A DNA stretch of 64,000 nt, from NCBI RefSeq assembly GCF_011516945.1, contig NZ_WOTH01000014.1, positions 1 to 64,000 of the forward strand, written 5' to 3'. The stretch comes from Acetobacter estunensis (lineage in GTDB: Bacteria; Pseudomonadota; Alphaproteobacteria; Acetobacterales; Acetobacteraceae). Of the stretch, positions 8,467-19,800 are shown one piece after another; within the stretch, counting starts at the first letter, position 1; each line of letters starts with the position of its first letter. Below the pieces are notes generated by a model, which was not told where the DNA came from, searched no databases, and worked only from the letters and a program-made list of their open reading frames with translations. The position numbers and the translations under genes were made by a program.

Positions 8467-9225
8467 ATGACAATGCGCGTGTTTGCTCTTCTTGCTGTTC
8501 TTTTTCCGCTTTCGGTTCACGCAGCCTGTCCGGAACATTTTGCGGGAGGCGTGCCGCCGTCGTCCACCATGCCAGTGGTGGAATTGTGCTCTCAAATTTT
8601 CGCCGTCGGATATGCCCCGGCCGATCATGAGGCGCTTTGGAGCGCTGAGCATCTGACGGCTGTGAGCATCGCTCAGGCAGAGCACCTGCATGGACGTGGC
8701 CAGTTTCATGAGGATTTGCGCCTGCCGGTCGAACAGCGCTCGGAGCCCTACGATTACAAACGTTCAGGCTGGTCGCGGGGGCATCTCACACCTTCAGGAG
8801 ACGCGCCCACTCGCGCTTCACGCGAGGAGACGTTTGCGCTTTCCAACATTGTTCCGCAGGCGACCCGGCTGAACGAAGGAGCGTGGAGCCATATCGAGAT
8901 CAATGTGCGGCAACTGGCGAGACAGGCAGGAGAGGTGCATGTCGTGACAGGACCAGCGTTTCGCGAAGGCATGGGACGGATAGGGGCCGATCATGTGCGC
9001 GTGCCGTCTTCATTGTGGAAGGCGGTGTATGTGCCCTCACGACACGCTGTGGCGGTCATCGTGTGCAAAAACATCAAGCCATTTGTGTGCAATGCCGTGG
9101 GGCTGGAGTCTTTGTCGCGGGTAACGGGCATCGATCCTTTTCCCGGGGTTCCGGCAGAGAACAGGAAACGGATGGCGCAACTGGAACGCAAGTTATTGAG
9201 TTCGATTACCCGTCACAAGGATTAG
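8467..9225 (+). CDS. Secreted DNA/RNA non-specific endonuclease (beta-beta-alpha-metal family)
   Basis: About 252 aa from ATG 8467, with ATG 8473 as an alternative. A signal peptide (VFALLAVLFPLSVHA) ends at CPEH, so the enzyme is probably periplasmic or extracellular and cleaves DNA and RNA non-sequence-specifically. The catalytic region reads WSRGHLTPSGD, where the usual first residue of the DRGH motif is Ser; the His is present. SNIVPQATRLNEGAWSHIE supplies the metal-binding Asn and the family E helix. A longer frame to 8377 adds a segment before the signal peptide and overlaps the glnA terminator. It stands alone, between glnA and the convergent corC operon. Confidence 0.88.
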   Translation: MTMRVFALLAVLFPLSVHAACPEHFAGGVPPSSTMPVVELCSQIFAVGYAPADHEALWSAEHLTAVSIAQAEHLHGRGQFHEDLRLPVEQRSEPYDYKRSGWSRGHLTPSGDAPTRASREETFALSNIVPQATRLNEGAWSHIEINVRQLARQAGEVHVVTGPAFREGMGRIGADHVRVPSSLWKAVYVPSRHAVAVIVCKNIKPFVCNAVGLESLSRVTGIDPFPGVPAENRKRMAQLERKLLSSITRHKD

Positions 9226-9285
9226 ACCGGACGGCGTGATGAAGACATTCAACTTCTGCGAAGGTAGGAGGTAAGAAAGAGAGGT

Positions 9286-10212
9286 TTACTCCTCCTTCTT
9301 GCCTTCTTCTGCTTCCACCGCCGGTTTGCGCACGCGCACCTTGCGGATATGTCGCGCATCTGCGTCCAGAACCCGGAACACAAAGCCGCTTTCATGCGTC
9401 AGCACTTCACCGCGTGTCGGCACATGCCCGGCCAGTCGGAACACCAATCCACCGATCGTCTCGATCTCGGCTTCGCGTTCGGCTTCCGTCAGGATCGGGC
9501 CGATCTTCTCCTCGAACACTTCGACCGGACAGCGGGCGTCCACATCGAAGGAGCCATCGGGCCGCTCCACGATCATGTCAGCCTCAGGCTCATCATGTTC
9601 GTCGGAGATATCGCCCACGATGGTCTCGATCAGGTCCTCAATGGTCACCAGCCCGTCGATCCCGCCATATTCGTCGATCACGAGCGCAAGATGCATATGC
9701 CGCTGGCGCATCATCAGAAGCAGATCGAGGACCGGCATCTGCGGGGCGATCATGAGCGGCTGACGCAGCAGCGGATCGAGGCTGAAGGCCTCGCTCGTGC
9801 CGACATAGGCGATCAGATCCTTCACATGGATCATGCCGATGATGTCATCGAGTTGTCCGCGATAGACCGGCATGCGGGAGTGGTTTTCGCGGCGCATCAT
9901 GGCCAGTGCGTCATCGCGGCTGATATCGGCCGGCATGGCCACGATGTCGGCGCGTGGCACCATCACGTCGTCAGCGCTCGTTTCGCGCAGGCGCAGGATG
10001 TTGGCGATCAGCGCGCGTTCCTGCCGGTCCAGTTCGGGCGCTTCATCGCCGTTGTCGCCGGCCTCGGCAGCTTCCTGCACGAGAGCCGCGATGGAGTGAC
10101 GGACGCCCTGCTGCTCGCGCTTGCGGCCCAGAAACGAAAAAAGACCGCGCTTGTGACGCCCATTGGAAGACTCGTCGCCAGAGGTGGAGACATTCTGCTC
10201 TGTGGTGCTCAT
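9286..10212 (-). CDS. corC: CorC/HlyC-type CBS-domain transporter-associated protein
   Basis: 308 aa, soluble, without membrane spans. After a charged N-terminus there is a CBS pair ([37 protein letters not shown], then [28 protein letters not shown]), followed by a C-terminal CorC_HlyC domain ([20 protein letters not shown]). Proteins of this type are linked to Mg/Co efflux or to membrane partners, and the precise role is unproven. The ATG at 10212 overlaps the ybeY stop as ATGA, indicating translational coupling in the miaB-phoH-ybeY-corC chain. The C-terminus ends in a Glu/Lys tail. Confidence 0.92.
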   Translation of the reverse strand: MSTTEQNVSTSGDESSNGRHKRGLFSFLGRKREQQGVRHSIAALVQEAAEAGDNGDEAPELDRQERALIANILRLRETSADDVMVPRADIVAMPADISRDDALAMMRRENHSRMPVYRGQLDDIIGMIHVKDLIAYVGTSEAFSLDPLLRQPLMIAPQMPVLDLLLMMRQRHMHLALVIDEYGGIDGLVTIEDLIETIVGDISDEHDEPEADMIVERPDGSFDVDARCPVEVFEEKIGPILTEAEREAEIETIGGLVFRLAGHVPTRGEVLTHESGFVFRVLDADARHIRKVRVRKPAVEAEEGKKEE

Positions 10213-10793
10213 ATGCGCGGCTTCCAAGGGTTGGGGACGCCGAGCGTTGCGAGAACGCGCGTCTCTTCCATTTCCATGCGGCGGGCTTCCCCGGCCTGAT
10301 GATGATCGTGTCCGCCCAGATGCAGGATGCCATGGGCGATAAGATGGGCCAGATGCTCGGCCACCGGTTTGCGGGCGGCCTGAGCTTCCCTGCACACCGT
10401 CTCGAAGGCGAGTATGATCTCGCCGCCCGGAAGACCGGGGGCGGGCGGCTCGAATGTCAGCACATTGGTGGGTTTGTTACGCCCGCGATGGCGGTCGTTG
10501 AGCCGCTTCACCACCCGGTCCGAAGACAGCACGATGCTTTCAGGTGGAGCGAGCGGCGCCCCTCCCGGGGTGCGTCCGCGCAGACTCGCGGCGCAGGCAC
10601 GGCGGACCAGACGCTCGACGGCGGGGACGACACCCCGCCACCTTCTGTCCTCGACGATGATCTCGGGATCATCGCTGCTGTCCACATGATGCATCCCCCA
10701 GTCGAAGGGGGAGAAAAAAGACCCGTTTCCGTGGGAAGGGTCGGGATCGGCCCCGGCGCTCTCGGCGCGGGTGCGGCTACTGGGCGGTTCCAT
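10209..10793 (-). CDS. ybeY: Endoribonuclease / rRNA maturation factor YbeY
   Basis: 194 aa, a zinc-dependent endoribonuclease for 16S rRNA 3'-end maturation and ribosome quality control. The zinc motif [16 protein letters not shown] (three His) and the strand TNVLTFEPP are intact. ATG 10793 is preceded by GGGAG at good spacing and lies within the last codons of phoH (17-bp overlap). A later ATG at 10694 would remove the proline-rich first 33 residues but lacks a well placed site. Neighbours phoH and corC are the classic partners. Confidence 0.94.
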   Translation of the reverse strand: MEPPSSRTRAESAGADPDPSHGNGSFFSPFDWGMHHVDSSDDPEIIVEDRRWRGVVPAVERLVRRACAASLRGRTPGGAPLAPPESIVLSSDRVVKRLNDRHRGRNKPTNVLTFEPPAPGLPGGEIILAFETVCREAQAARKPVAEHLAHLIAHGILHLGGHDHHQAGEARRMEMEETRVLATLGVPNPWKPRI

Positions 10794-11916
10794 TGTTCTC
10801 CCGGCGGAACCTGCTGTTGTGGGAGGACTCCCGTTCCGCCGTCTTCCTGTCATCATACGCCTCGACAATGCGGGCGACCAGCCTGTGCCGCACCACGTCG
10901 TTGGCGTCAAAACGATTGACCGCGATGCCCTGCACACCTTCGAGTGTTTCCAGCGCGTCACGCAGCCCGGAGGTGGTGCCTGATGGCAGGTCCACCTGGC
11001 TCAGATCACCCGTCACGACCATGCGGGTGCCATTGCCCATGCGGGTGAGGAACATCTTCATCTGCGCGGGCGTGGTGTTCTGCGCTTCATCGAGAATGAC
11101 ATAGGCGTGGGCCAGCGTACGTCCCCGCATGAAAGCGAGGGGTGCGACTTCGATGTCACCGGTGGCCATGCGGCGCGTGACCTGTTCTCCGGGCATCATG
11201 TCATGCAGGGCATCATACAGGGGGCGCAGATAAGGATCGATCTTGTCCTTCATGTCGCCGGGCAGAAAGCCCAGACGCTCACCGGCCTCCACGGCGGGGC
11301 GGGAGAGGACGATACGATCCACCTGTCCGGACTGGAGCATGGCGACGGCCTGCGCCACCGCCAGATAGGTCTTGCCCGTACCGGCCGGACCTACGCCAAA
11401 GACCATCTCGTTGCGGGCCAGCATCTCCATATAGGCGGCCTGACCGGGAGAGCGCGGTTCGATCGCGCCGCGCCGTGTGCGGATGGCGGGGAGGTCGTTG
11501 ATAAGCAGGCGTGGGCCATGGGAGCGCGGGGGCGTTTCGGTCACGGCAGGAGCCTCCGCAGGCGCCTGCTCACGCAAGGCGGCGTGGATGTCGGACAGGC
11601 GGATGGCGGCGTCGATTTCGGCGGTGTCGATAGCGGTTCCGCGTTCGAGCTTGCGGTACAGCGTTGTGAGCGCGGAGTGGGCGAGGGCGGTGCGCCCCGG
11701 TTGTCCCGTGATGGCGATCCGATTGCCCCGGCAGGCCAGTTTTATCCCCAACGCCTCTTCCATGTGGCGCAGATGTCGGTCGCGATCCCCGACCAGTTGC
11801 GCCAGCAGGGCGTTGTCTCCGAACTGGAGGGTCGTCGTTTTCGACGTGTCCTTGCCGGAGAGGTGAGAGGCGCCCCGGTGGGCGTGCGAGGTTGGGGATG
11901 CGTTGGGCTGGGTCAA
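10777..11916 (-). CDS. phoH: PhoH-family ATPase (PhoL type)
   Basis: About 379 aa. N-terminal KH-like region, then a P-loop ATPase domain with [16 protein letters not shown] (Walker A), [22 protein letters not shown] (Walker B), GDLSQVDLP and sensor residues. It is thought to act with YbeY in RNA metabolism. No ATG lies near the true start. I chose TTG 11916, whose TTGA overlaps the miaB stop and which has GAGGAG upstream; GTG 11928 is an alternative. The long in-frame extension to 12039 runs inside miaB and is unlikely to be translated. Confidence 0.93.
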   Translation of the reverse strand: MTQPNASPTSHAHRGASHLSGKDTSKTTTLQFGDNALLAQLVGDRDRHLRHMEEALGIKLACRGNRIAITGQPGRTALAHSALTTLYRKLERGTAIDTAEIDAAIRLSDIHAALREQAPAEAPAVTETPPRSHGPRLLINDLPAIRTRRGAIEPRSPGQAAYMEMLARNEMVFGVGPAGTGKTYLAVAQAVAMLQSGQVDRIVLSRPAVEAGERLGFLPGDMKDKIDPYLRPLYDALHDMMPGEQVTRRMATGDIEVAPLAFMRGRTLAHAYVILDEAQNTTPAQMKMFLTRMGNGTRMVVTGDLSQVDLPSGTTSGLRDALETLEGVQGIAVNRFDANDVVRHRLVARIVEAYDDRKTAERESSHNSRFRRENNGTAQ

Positions 11917-13328
11917 GCGGGCACACACTCCTCGACAAGATTGCCGACCAGCGAATTGCTGAGTCGTTGTGTGATCAGCACAGGACGGATCGTGCCAACC
12001 AGATCGGCCGGTCCATCGACATGGACCGGCTGAAGCCACGGAGACCGTCCGACCATCTGGCCGGGCTTGCGGCCATGTCCCGTGAACAGCACGGGAGCCA
12101 CATCGCCTATGACGGAATCGTTGAATGCGTCCTGCTGCTCGCGCAGCAGCGCCTGCAGGGCATAGAGGCGCTCATCCTTGAGGGCCTCTTTCACCTGCAA
12201 CGGCGCACCCGCCGCCGGGGTGCCGGGGCGAATGGAATATTTGAAGGAGAACGCCTGCGCGAATCCGACATCGCGGATCAGTTGCATGGTCGCTTCGAAA
12301 TCCGCATCCGTTTCGCCCGGATGTCCGATAATGAAATCCGAGGAAAGGGCGAGGTCGGGACGTGCGGTCCGCAGGCGGTCCACCAGCCGGCGGTAGTCAT
12401 CGGCCGTATGTCCCCGGTTCATGGCGCGGAGAATGCTGTCCGAACCGGATTGCACGGGCAGATGCAGAAACGGCATCAGGGCGGGCAGATCGTGGTGGGC
12501 GGCAATCAGATCGTCGCCCATGTCGCGCGGGTGGGAGGTGGTGTAGCGGATGCGTTCCAGACCCGGAATCTCCGCTAACGCGTAAGCCAGTTGGGCGAGC
12601 GCCCATGTGCCGCCGTCCGGTCCTTCGCCGTGATAAGCGTTCACGTTCTGACCGAGCAACGTCAATTCCCGCACGCCACTGGCCACGATCCGTCGCGCTT
12701 CCGCCAGCACGGAGGCCACGGGACGGCTGGCCTCCGCGCCGCGTGTGTAGGGCACGACGCAGAAAGAGCAGAACTTGTCACAACCTTCCTGCACGGTGAG
12801 GAAGGCTGTGACGTTTTCAACGGTCTGCGGTGCTTCCGCTTCGGGCAGGAAGTCGAATTTCTGCTCTGCGGGGAAATCCGTCTCAATGACGGAGCCACCG
12901 GCGCGTGCGGCCTTGGCCACCATCTCCGGCAGGCGGTGATAGGTCTGCGGCCCGAGCACGATATCCACGTAAGGTGCGCGCTTGAGAATCTGCTCACCCT
13001 CGGCCTGCGCCACGCATCCCGCCACAGCGAGGACTGTCTTGCGTCCCTGTGCCTCGCGCTCGTCCTTGATGAGTCGCAGACGCCCCAGTTCCGAAAACAC
13101 CTTTTCCGCTGCCCGGTCGCGGATGTGGCAGGTGTTGAGAATGATCATTTCGGCCGCTGCCGGATCCGCCACGGGCGTGTAGCCCAACGGACGCAGAACG
13201 TCGGTCATGCGGGCGCTGTCATAGACGTTCATCTGGCAGCCCCACGTGATCATGTGCAAGCCACGGGGCGACGCCTTGGCGTCCGGCAGAGGAGAGGGGG
13301 CGGTTGTCGGGGCGAAATCGGTCGTCAA
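11913..13328 (-). CDS. miaB: tRNA-2-methylthio-N6-dimethylallyladenosine synthase
   Basis: 471 aa, a radical-SAM methylthiotransferase modifying i6A37 in tRNAs that read UNN codons. The N-terminal UPF0004 domain has [22 protein letters not shown] and [10 protein letters not shown] (three cluster cysteines). The radical SAM motif is [32 protein letters not shown] and FIIGHPGET follow, and a TRAM domain closes the protein ([18 protein letters not shown]). It heads the overlapping chain with phoH, ybeY and corC. Confidence 0.97.
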   Translation of the reverse strand: MTTDFAPTTAPSPLPDAKASPRGLHMITWGCQMNVYDSARMTDVLRPLGYTPVADPAAAEMIILNTCHIRDRAAEKVFSELGRLRLIKDEREAQGRKTVLAVAGCVAQAEGEQILKRAPYVDIVLGPQTYHRLPEMVAKAARAGGSVIETDFPAEQKFDFLPEAEAPQTVENVTAFLTVQEGCDKFCSFCVVPYTRGAEASRPVASVLAEARRIVASGVRELTLLGQNVNAYHGEGPDGGTWALAQLAYALAEIPGLERIRYTTSHPRDMGDDLIAAHHDLPALMPFLHLPVQSGSDSILRAMNRGHTADDYRRLVDRLRTARPDLALSSDFIIGHPGETDADFEATMQLIRDVGFAQAFSFKYSIRPGTPAAGAPLQVKEALKDERLYALQALLREQQDAFNDSVIGDVAPVLFTGHGRKPGQMVGRSPWLQPVHVDGPADLVGTIRPVLITQRLSNSLVGNLVEECVPA

Positions 13329-13526
13329 GGGTCAGGCTCGTTCCGGCACGCCGCCGGACCATTCCGGGCGACGGGACGGAGGAATCCCGACAGATGGCGT
13401 GCGGGTCAAGAGCGCGTGCCCGCAACACCGATAAAACCGGGTGGACAGGAGTGGGGTGCGGGCATGGCGGCGCCTCTCCTCTGTCTGTAGTGGCTCAGCG
13501 GTCATGTGCGACCTCCGATAACCTCA

Positions 13527-14660
13527 TCAGGCAAAGGATGGACGGCTTTTGTCAAGTGTATCGGAGGCATCCTCACGTTTCCGTGATTCTTCGGATGGTC
13601 CCCTCAGGCGCGCCTCCCATTGGGGCGCATCCGGGACGTCGTTCTGGCGCAGTTGCGCCGCACCTTGGGTGACGGCGCGCCATGTAGCCTGTGCCAGCGC
13701 CTTCCGACTCGGGAAATCTTCCGGATCGAGCGGTGGATGCAGCAGCACGGACGCGCGCAGGGAACGCCATTGGGCGAGTTGCCACACATGGGGTCCAAGA
13801 TCCATGTCACCATACCACGCAAAGACAGGACGACGCGCCCTGCCGATGGGCAGACCGTCGATACGGTCATAGACCAGCGAGACGGGCTGGATCAGCGGCG
13901 TCATTCCCGAAGGGAAGGTCTCACCCATTTCGGACGGGTCTACGCCCCGCAGACGCGGCGGCTTGGCAATGGCGAAGAAGGCGGACATGAAGGGCAGCAC
14001 GCGCGAGCCGTCGGACGAGGTGCCTTCCGGGAACAGTACCAGATTGTCGCCTTCGGCCAGCCGCGAGATCATCTCGTCACGCTCGCGGCCTGTGGAATTG
14101 CGCTGTCGGCTGACAAATATGGTGCGACCGATCTTGGAAATGAGCCCCATGACCGGCCAATTTTCGATGTCGCCTTTGGCCACGAAAACAGAAGGCAGGA
14201 TGGTGCCCAGCACCGGCACGTCGAGCCAGCTTGAGTGGTTGGAGATGTAGATCACCGGGCGTTCGCCCTTCGCGCGGGCACGCTTTCCACCAAAGCCACC
14301 GGCGCGGCGGCCGATGGTGTTGATCTTCAGCGACAGGCAGCGGCACAGGACACCCCAGATCACGCGGGTCCAGCGGATCTTGGCAGTGCCCGGCACGAGC
14401 AGCAGAACGGCTTCGAATCCCACCGAGAGAGGAACCCAGACGGCGATCGCACTCAGTCTGAGAGCCGCACGCAGGCGACGGCCGCGACTTTGGGCGGCCT
14501 GTTTGCGCTCCAGGGCGTCGGCCCGGTCGAGTTCGCGGGCATCGACGCGGAAAGGCGGTATGCGTCTCTTGAGAAACGGCTGGGCGGCCGTGTGGCTACT
14601 GGCCGCGCACATACGCTTCTCCATGGAGGGATGAGGATGACGGAAACATGGCTGTTTCAT
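13527..14660 (-). CDS. plsC: 1-acyl-sn-glycerol-3-phosphate acyltransferase (PlsC-like)
   Basis: About 377 aa, an inner-membrane acyltransferase making phosphatidate or a related lipid. The catalytic motif NHSSWLDVPVLG (HX4D type), the glycerophosphate-binding FVAKGDIENWP and the motif LFPEGTSSDGSRVLPF are all present. A hydrophobic segment (LSAIAVWVPLSVGFEAVLLLVPG) anchors the N-terminal part. The start is uncertain: ATG 14660 has a weak GAGG, ATG 14624 and an upstream codon at 14714 are also possible. It is divergent from tamA and precedes miaB by about 200 bp, in the usual acetic-acid-bacterial order. Confidence 0.88.
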   Translation of the reverse strand: MKQPCFRHPHPSMEKRMCAASSHTAAQPFLKRRIPPFRVDARELDRADALERKQAAQSRGRRLRAALRLSAIAVWVPLSVGFEAVLLLVPGTAKIRWTRVIWGVLCRCLSLKINTIGRRAGGFGGKRARAKGERPVIYISNHSSWLDVPVLGTILPSVFVAKGDIENWPVMGLISKIGRTIFVSRQRNSTGRERDEMISRLAEGDNLVLFPEGTSSDGSRVLPFMSAFFAIAKPPRLRGVDPSEMGETFPSGMTPLIQPVSLVYDRIDGLPIGRARRPVFAWYGDMDLGPHVWQLAQWRSLRASVLLHPPLDPEDFPSRKALAQATWRAVTQGAAQLRQNDVPDAPQWEARLRGPSEESRKREDASDTLDKSRPSFA

Positions 14661-14888
14661 AGCCTCAAACAACAAAAGCGGACAATGTGGAGAAGCGAAA
14701 CAAAAAATCGACATATATCATGACCAGAACCCGACATTCAGGGGTCGCGCCGAAGAGCGGATGTGTTCATTAAGAGGCGGATGGAAGAGCCTGTTGTCTT
14801 CTTGCGGGTGAATCGGATGGTTGCGGAACGGGAGGCACGGGCTGTCATTTCCCGAATGGCGCCAGCACGTTCATTGCGCGGAGCCGCC

Positions 14889-16841
14889 ATGCAATCGGTG
14901 CGGGTTCTGGCTGTGCTCGTGGCGGCGGGACAACCGGTGCTGGGGGCCGACTCCTCTTCCACATCCGGCAAGGGGGGCGCAGACCCCAAGGGTGTGGTGT
15001 CTCCGGCCGGTCTGCCCTACACGACAAAGATTGATCCCACGGGCAACAGCGATCTCGATGCCGCGCTGACCTCATCTTCCGACCTGCTCTCGCTGCAAAA
15101 GACGCACGCTGTCGGTCCGTTTGCGCTGGCGGGTCGAATCCGCAACGACTACGCGCGTTTGACCACTGCGCTGGAAAGCTTCGGCTATTACGATGGACAG
15201 GTCACGATCACGGTGTCTCGTCCGAAAGGGGCGAGTACGTCGGTGCAGGCGTCCATGGACGGACAGGACATCGGCCTGCCGCTCTGGCTGGCCTCATTGC
15301 CCACCAGTGAAACACTGACGATTGCCATCAAGGCAAAGACCGGCCCGCTTTATAAACTTGGCGCGGTGCAGACAGTCGCGGCCGATCACAAGACGCCCGT
15401 TGTGCTGACACCTCCACAGCAGCAGGCATTCGGTCTGAAAACCGGTGCGCCGGCAGTAGCGTCCGATGTGCTGGCGGCGGGAAACAATCTTGATAATGCC
15501 CTCCAGGAAGAGGGCCACCCACTGGCGAAAGTGGATATTCCCACGGCCTTTCTGCGTCCCACGACACACACGCTGGATCTGCTTTATCCCATCACGATCG
15601 GGCCGAAGGCCGATATCGGACCGATCGGTCTGACGGGACTGGACTACACCAATCCGCGTTTCGTGCGCAGACGGATGACGGTGAGTTCGGGGCAGCTTTA
15701 TCAGCCCTCCAAAATCGAGGCGGCGCGTCAGGATCTGGCTTCACTGGGCATTTTTTCCAATGTGGGCGCGAAAAGCCCCGACAAGCTCGCCCCCGATGGC
15801 TCCATGCCGCTGACCTTCACCTTCAAGGAAGCCAAGCGTCACACGGTTGGCGCGGAAGTGGGCTATTCCACGGATCTTGGCGGTCGTGTGGGTGGGACAT
15901 GGACGCATCACAACCTGTTCGGCAATGCCGAGCGGTTGAAGCTGACAGCGCTGATTACCGGCGTTGGCGGCACGGCGCAGCAAGGATTGGGCTATGACGT
16001 ATATGCCGATCTCTTCAAACCCGATTTCCCCGGACGACACCAGAACGCCAGCTTCCGGCTGGAAGGCATCCGCCAGCTTTTCTATTCCTACCGACAGACC
16101 GCTCTGATCGCGCGTGCGGGCATCGTGCGGCAGCTCAGTCGTCGATGGAACATGTCCTATGGACTGGCTGGTGAGCAGGAAAAGATCGACCAGTTCGGGG
16201 TGACGCGCTCCTATACGCTGGTGTTCGCACCCATCAGCCTGAACTATGACAGTACGGATGTACCTTCGCCATTGGCTCCCGCGACCCATGGCGTGCGTGT
16301 GTCTCTCAGCGGCACGCCGTCGGCTTCTTTCGATCATGGCACGACCTTTTTTGCGCTGTTGCAGGCCAATGCTTCGACGTATTTCGATCTGGCCAATCTT
16401 GGTATTTCCGCGCCGGGACGCAGTGTTTTCGCGTTCCGTGGCATTGTCGGCAGCGTGCAGGGCGCGTCCACTTATGACATTCCGCCCGACCAGCGGTTGT
16501 ATGGCGGCGGCACGGCGACCATTCGCGGTTATCGTTATCAGGGGGTGGGGCCGCAGTTTCCCCACAGCAAATACGCTATCGGCGGCACCTCGCTAGACGC
16601 GGGGACAGTGGAGTTCCGGCAGCGTTTCTTCAAGAACTGGGGCATGGCCACGTTCGTCGATGCGGGGCAGGTCGGTTCGGGCAGCGCGCCATTCACCGGA
16701 ACCGTGCGTGTCGGCGCGGGCGCGGGGGCGCGGTATTTCACTCCCATAGGCCCGGTGCGCGTCGATGTGGCCGTGCCGCTCAACCGTCCCCCACGTGGCG
16801 ACAAATGGGAACTCTATATCGGTCTGGGAGAAACATTCTGA
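14889..16841 (+). CDS. tamA: Translocation and assembly module protein TamA (Omp85 family)
   Basis: About 650 aa. A signal peptide is expected at residues 1-20 (VRVLAVLVAAGQPVLGADS). POTRA domains occupy roughly 30-300, and the C-terminal 16-strand Omp85 barrel starts near HTVGAEVGYSTDLGGRVGGTW. RLYGGGTATIRGYRYQGVGP is the conserved L6 VRGF/RGY-type motif, and the protein ends in GLGETF with terminal Phe. With TamB it inserts or exports outer-membrane proteins. ATG 14889 is chosen because GGAG lies five bases upstream and a signal peptide follows. Longer in-frame starts (14763, 14856) would bury it. The stop overlaps the tamB ATG (TGATG). Confidence 0.93.
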   Translation: MQSVRVLAVLVAAGQPVLGADSSSTSGKGGADPKGVVSPAGLPYTTKIDPTGNSDLDAALTSSSDLLSLQKTHAVGPFALAGRIRNDYARLTTALESFGYYDGQVTITVSRPKGASTSVQASMDGQDIGLPLWLASLPTSETLTIAIKAKTGPLYKLGAVQTVAADHKTPVVLTPPQQQAFGLKTGAPAVASDVLAAGNNLDNALQEEGHPLAKVDIPTAFLRPTTHTLDLLYPITIGPKADIGPIGLTGLDYTNPRFVRRRMTVSSGQLYQPSKIEAARQDLASLGIFSNVGAKSPDKLAPDGSMPLTFTFKEAKRHTVGAEVGYSTDLGGRVGGTWTHHNLFGNAERLKLTALITGVGGTAQQGLGYDVYADLFKPDFPGRHQNASFRLEGIRQLFYSYRQTALIARAGIVRQLSRRWNMSYGLAGEQEKIDQFGVTRSYTLVFAPISLNYDSTDVPSPLAPATHGVRVSLSGTPSASFDHGTTFFALLQANASTYFDLANLGISAPGRSVFAFRGIVGSVQGASTYDIPPDQRLYGGGTATIRGYRYQGVGPQFPHSKYAIGGTSLDAGTVEFRQRFFKNWGMATFVDAGQVGSGSAPFTGTVRVGAGAGARYFTPIGPVRVDVAVPLNRPPRGDKWELYIGLGETF

Positions 16842-19800
16842 TGGCCGCTACAACGCCGGATGCTCCTAAGCCCCGTCGCTCTCTGCCGCGCCGTATCGCC
16901 AGAGGCGTCGGCTTTGCAGCGGGTGGTGTCGCGGGTCTTGTGGCGCTCACGCTGGGCGTGGTGCTGGTGGGGGCCAATGTCGATCCCGGCCGACATTTCA
17001 TTGAGCGGCAGGTCGCGTCGCTCACGGGCAATACAGTGGTGGTCAACGGCCTGTCAGGGCGTTTTCCGGACGCGCTGCACATAGCCCGCATTGAGTTGCG
17101 CGACACCAAAGGCACCTGGTTGACGCTGGAGAATCTGACGCTCGACTGGTCACCACTGCGCATGGTGGGGAAAACCGTGCGGGTTGATGCGCTGAACTTC
17201 GACAGGCTGGCCATTCCACGTCTGCCTGTGTCGGACAGCACGAAAAAAACCACTTCCAGCGGCCCCACCAAAACCGGCTTGGCCATCGACCTTCGCCATG
17301 TGAACGCACGCCGGATCGAGGTGGGCGCATCGCTGGCGGGTCTGCCCGCCGTGTTCGCGCTGGAAGGTCATGCCAGCGTGCCGGAATTGGACGCGCTGCT
17401 GAATGGCCTTTCGTTTCAGAAGTTGCCGCGCGCGGATGTGCTGATCGACCTCAAACGGCTGGACGCAACAGGCGCGCTGAAAGTCGCGGCAACAACCGAC
17501 AGTCGGGCGCTGGCGCTGGATCTGTCTGTGCAGGATGGCGTGGACGGCATTGTCGCCAGTCTGAGCCACATGCCGGAACTGGCCCCGGTGACGCTCGATC
17601 TACATCTCAAGGGGCCGACAAGCGCGGCGGCGCTGGATCTGAAAGCGGCAGCTGGGGCGATCACCGGCACCATCAATGGCAAGCTCGATCTTCTGGCCAG
17701 CACAGCGGATGTAACGGCTGCCGTGAATGCGCCTGCGATGACGTTGAGCAACAGCGTAAGCTGGGCGTCCATTGCACTTGCCACGCATCTGACCGGAGCG
17801 TGGACCGCGCCTGCCGGCACGGGCAAGCTCACGGTGCGGCAACTGGTGGCCGGTGGAGCGCAGATCGGCACGCTGGACGCGAATTTTGACGGCACGGATA
17901 ATGGTGTTCCGCAAGATCGGCTGCATCTTGCGGCGGTGGCGGATGGGGTGCGTATTCCGGGTGGAAGCCCGACGCTTCTGGCGGCCGCCCCGCTGAAACT
18001 CGATGCCACTTACGCTCCGCATGCGCCAACACGGCCTGTTGTGGTGAATCTCTCTCATCCACTGGTTCAACTCGATGCCAATGCGGACACACTTCCTGCT
18101 GTGAAGGGCAATGCGAAGCTGAATCTGCCGGATCTGGCGCCGCTGGCGGCCGTGGGTGGGCAAAAACTGAGTGGGCATGCCGATCTTGCGGCGGATTTCG
18201 CGTTGCCGGATGCCAAGGGCGATACGACAACGGCCGCCCTTTCGGGCAATATCGCGGTGTTGGGCGGTCTGGCGCAGGCCGTGGGGCTGATTGGCAAAGA
18301 CGGAAAGCTCGCGGCGCATGCGACTTTGCGCAAGACGGGCGATGCAGCGTCCGGGCAGGCACAGGACATTCGGCTCGACAGTTTCACGCTCGATGGGCGC
18401 ACCCTGCATCTTGTGGCGGGAGCGCACGCGGTCGCGAAAGATGGCAAGACGACTCTGGACGATACGAAGGCCACGCTGAACCTGACCGATCTGGCGGCAG
18501 CACTCCCCAGTTTGCGCGGCACGGCGGCGCTGGATCTCACGGCGTCCGGTCCGACGGACGATCTGGCCGCTAAGGCGCATCTGACCAGCGATTTCGGCAC
18601 GGCCACAATGCCCAAAGGGCCGCTCACCCTCGATCTGGACGCGCAGCATGTGCCGTCCGCCCCACAGGCGCATCTGACGGCCAGCGGCAAGCTCGACCGC
18701 GCGCCGCTCACGCTGGATGTTTCGGCGGCGCAGGACAAGGACGGCAATCGACACGTCGAGATCGCGAAGCTCGACTGGAACAGCGCGCAGGGGGCCGGAA
18801 AACTCGATCTTCCCGCTGGCCGCAAGATCCCGCTCGGCAATATTGATCTTCGGATCAAACGGCTGGCGGATCTGAAGAACCTGATCGGTCAGCCCATCAG
18901 TGGCGCGCTTGTGGCGGAATTGGGCACGACGGCGGCCAATGGCACGGCACCCGTGAAGGCCACGATCAATGTCAGCGGGGATGTGGCCGTCTCCCCCTAC
19001 CGTGTGGGCGCGCTCAAGCTGACAGGCTCGGTGCTCGATCCGGAAGGTTCACCCAGCGCCGATCTGGCGCTCACGCTCGACCGTGTGGCCGCGCCTTCCA
19101 TTGCGGGCAGTCTGCGCGCGACCGTGAAGGGGCCGCAGACCGCGTTGGCAACACAGGCGCAGGCCCGTTTTTCTGAACTGTATGGCGCGCCGGGGATGCT
19201 CGATCTCGCGGCTGTAGCGGACATTCCGGGCCAGAAAGTGCGCGTAACGCGACTTGCCGCCACCGCGCGCGGTGAGGATGTACGACTGCAGGCACCTGTC
19301 ACGGCCTCTTGGGGCAAAACGATGGGCGTGGATCATCTGCGGGCCACGGTGGCGCCGCCGGGCGTGCCAGTGGCCTCCATCGACGCGGCAGGAACCATCA
19401 AGCCCGCGCTGGCGCTCACGGTGTCGCTGAGGAATGTAACACCTGCGTTGGCAAAGCCGTTTGCGCCGACGCTCCGTGCGGCAGGTACGGTGTCGGGCGA
19501 TGCGAAATTGTCCGGCACACTCGCGGCTCCAAAAGGGCATGTTCAGCTTACCGGACGTGGGCTGAAAATGCTGACAGGCGATGCGGCGGCGCTCCCCCCG
19601 GCTCAGATTGACGCGACGGCGGATCTGGGGGGAACGAGTGCTCGTATCGATGCGCGCGCCAGTGCGGGTAGCAAGGCGACTGTGCAGGCCAGCGGCACGG
19701 TGCCCACGTCCAGCACGGGAGCCATCGCGGTGCAGACACGCGGGCAGGTGGATCTCTCACTGGCCAACGGCATGTTGGGGGCCAGCGGCCGTCAGGCGTT

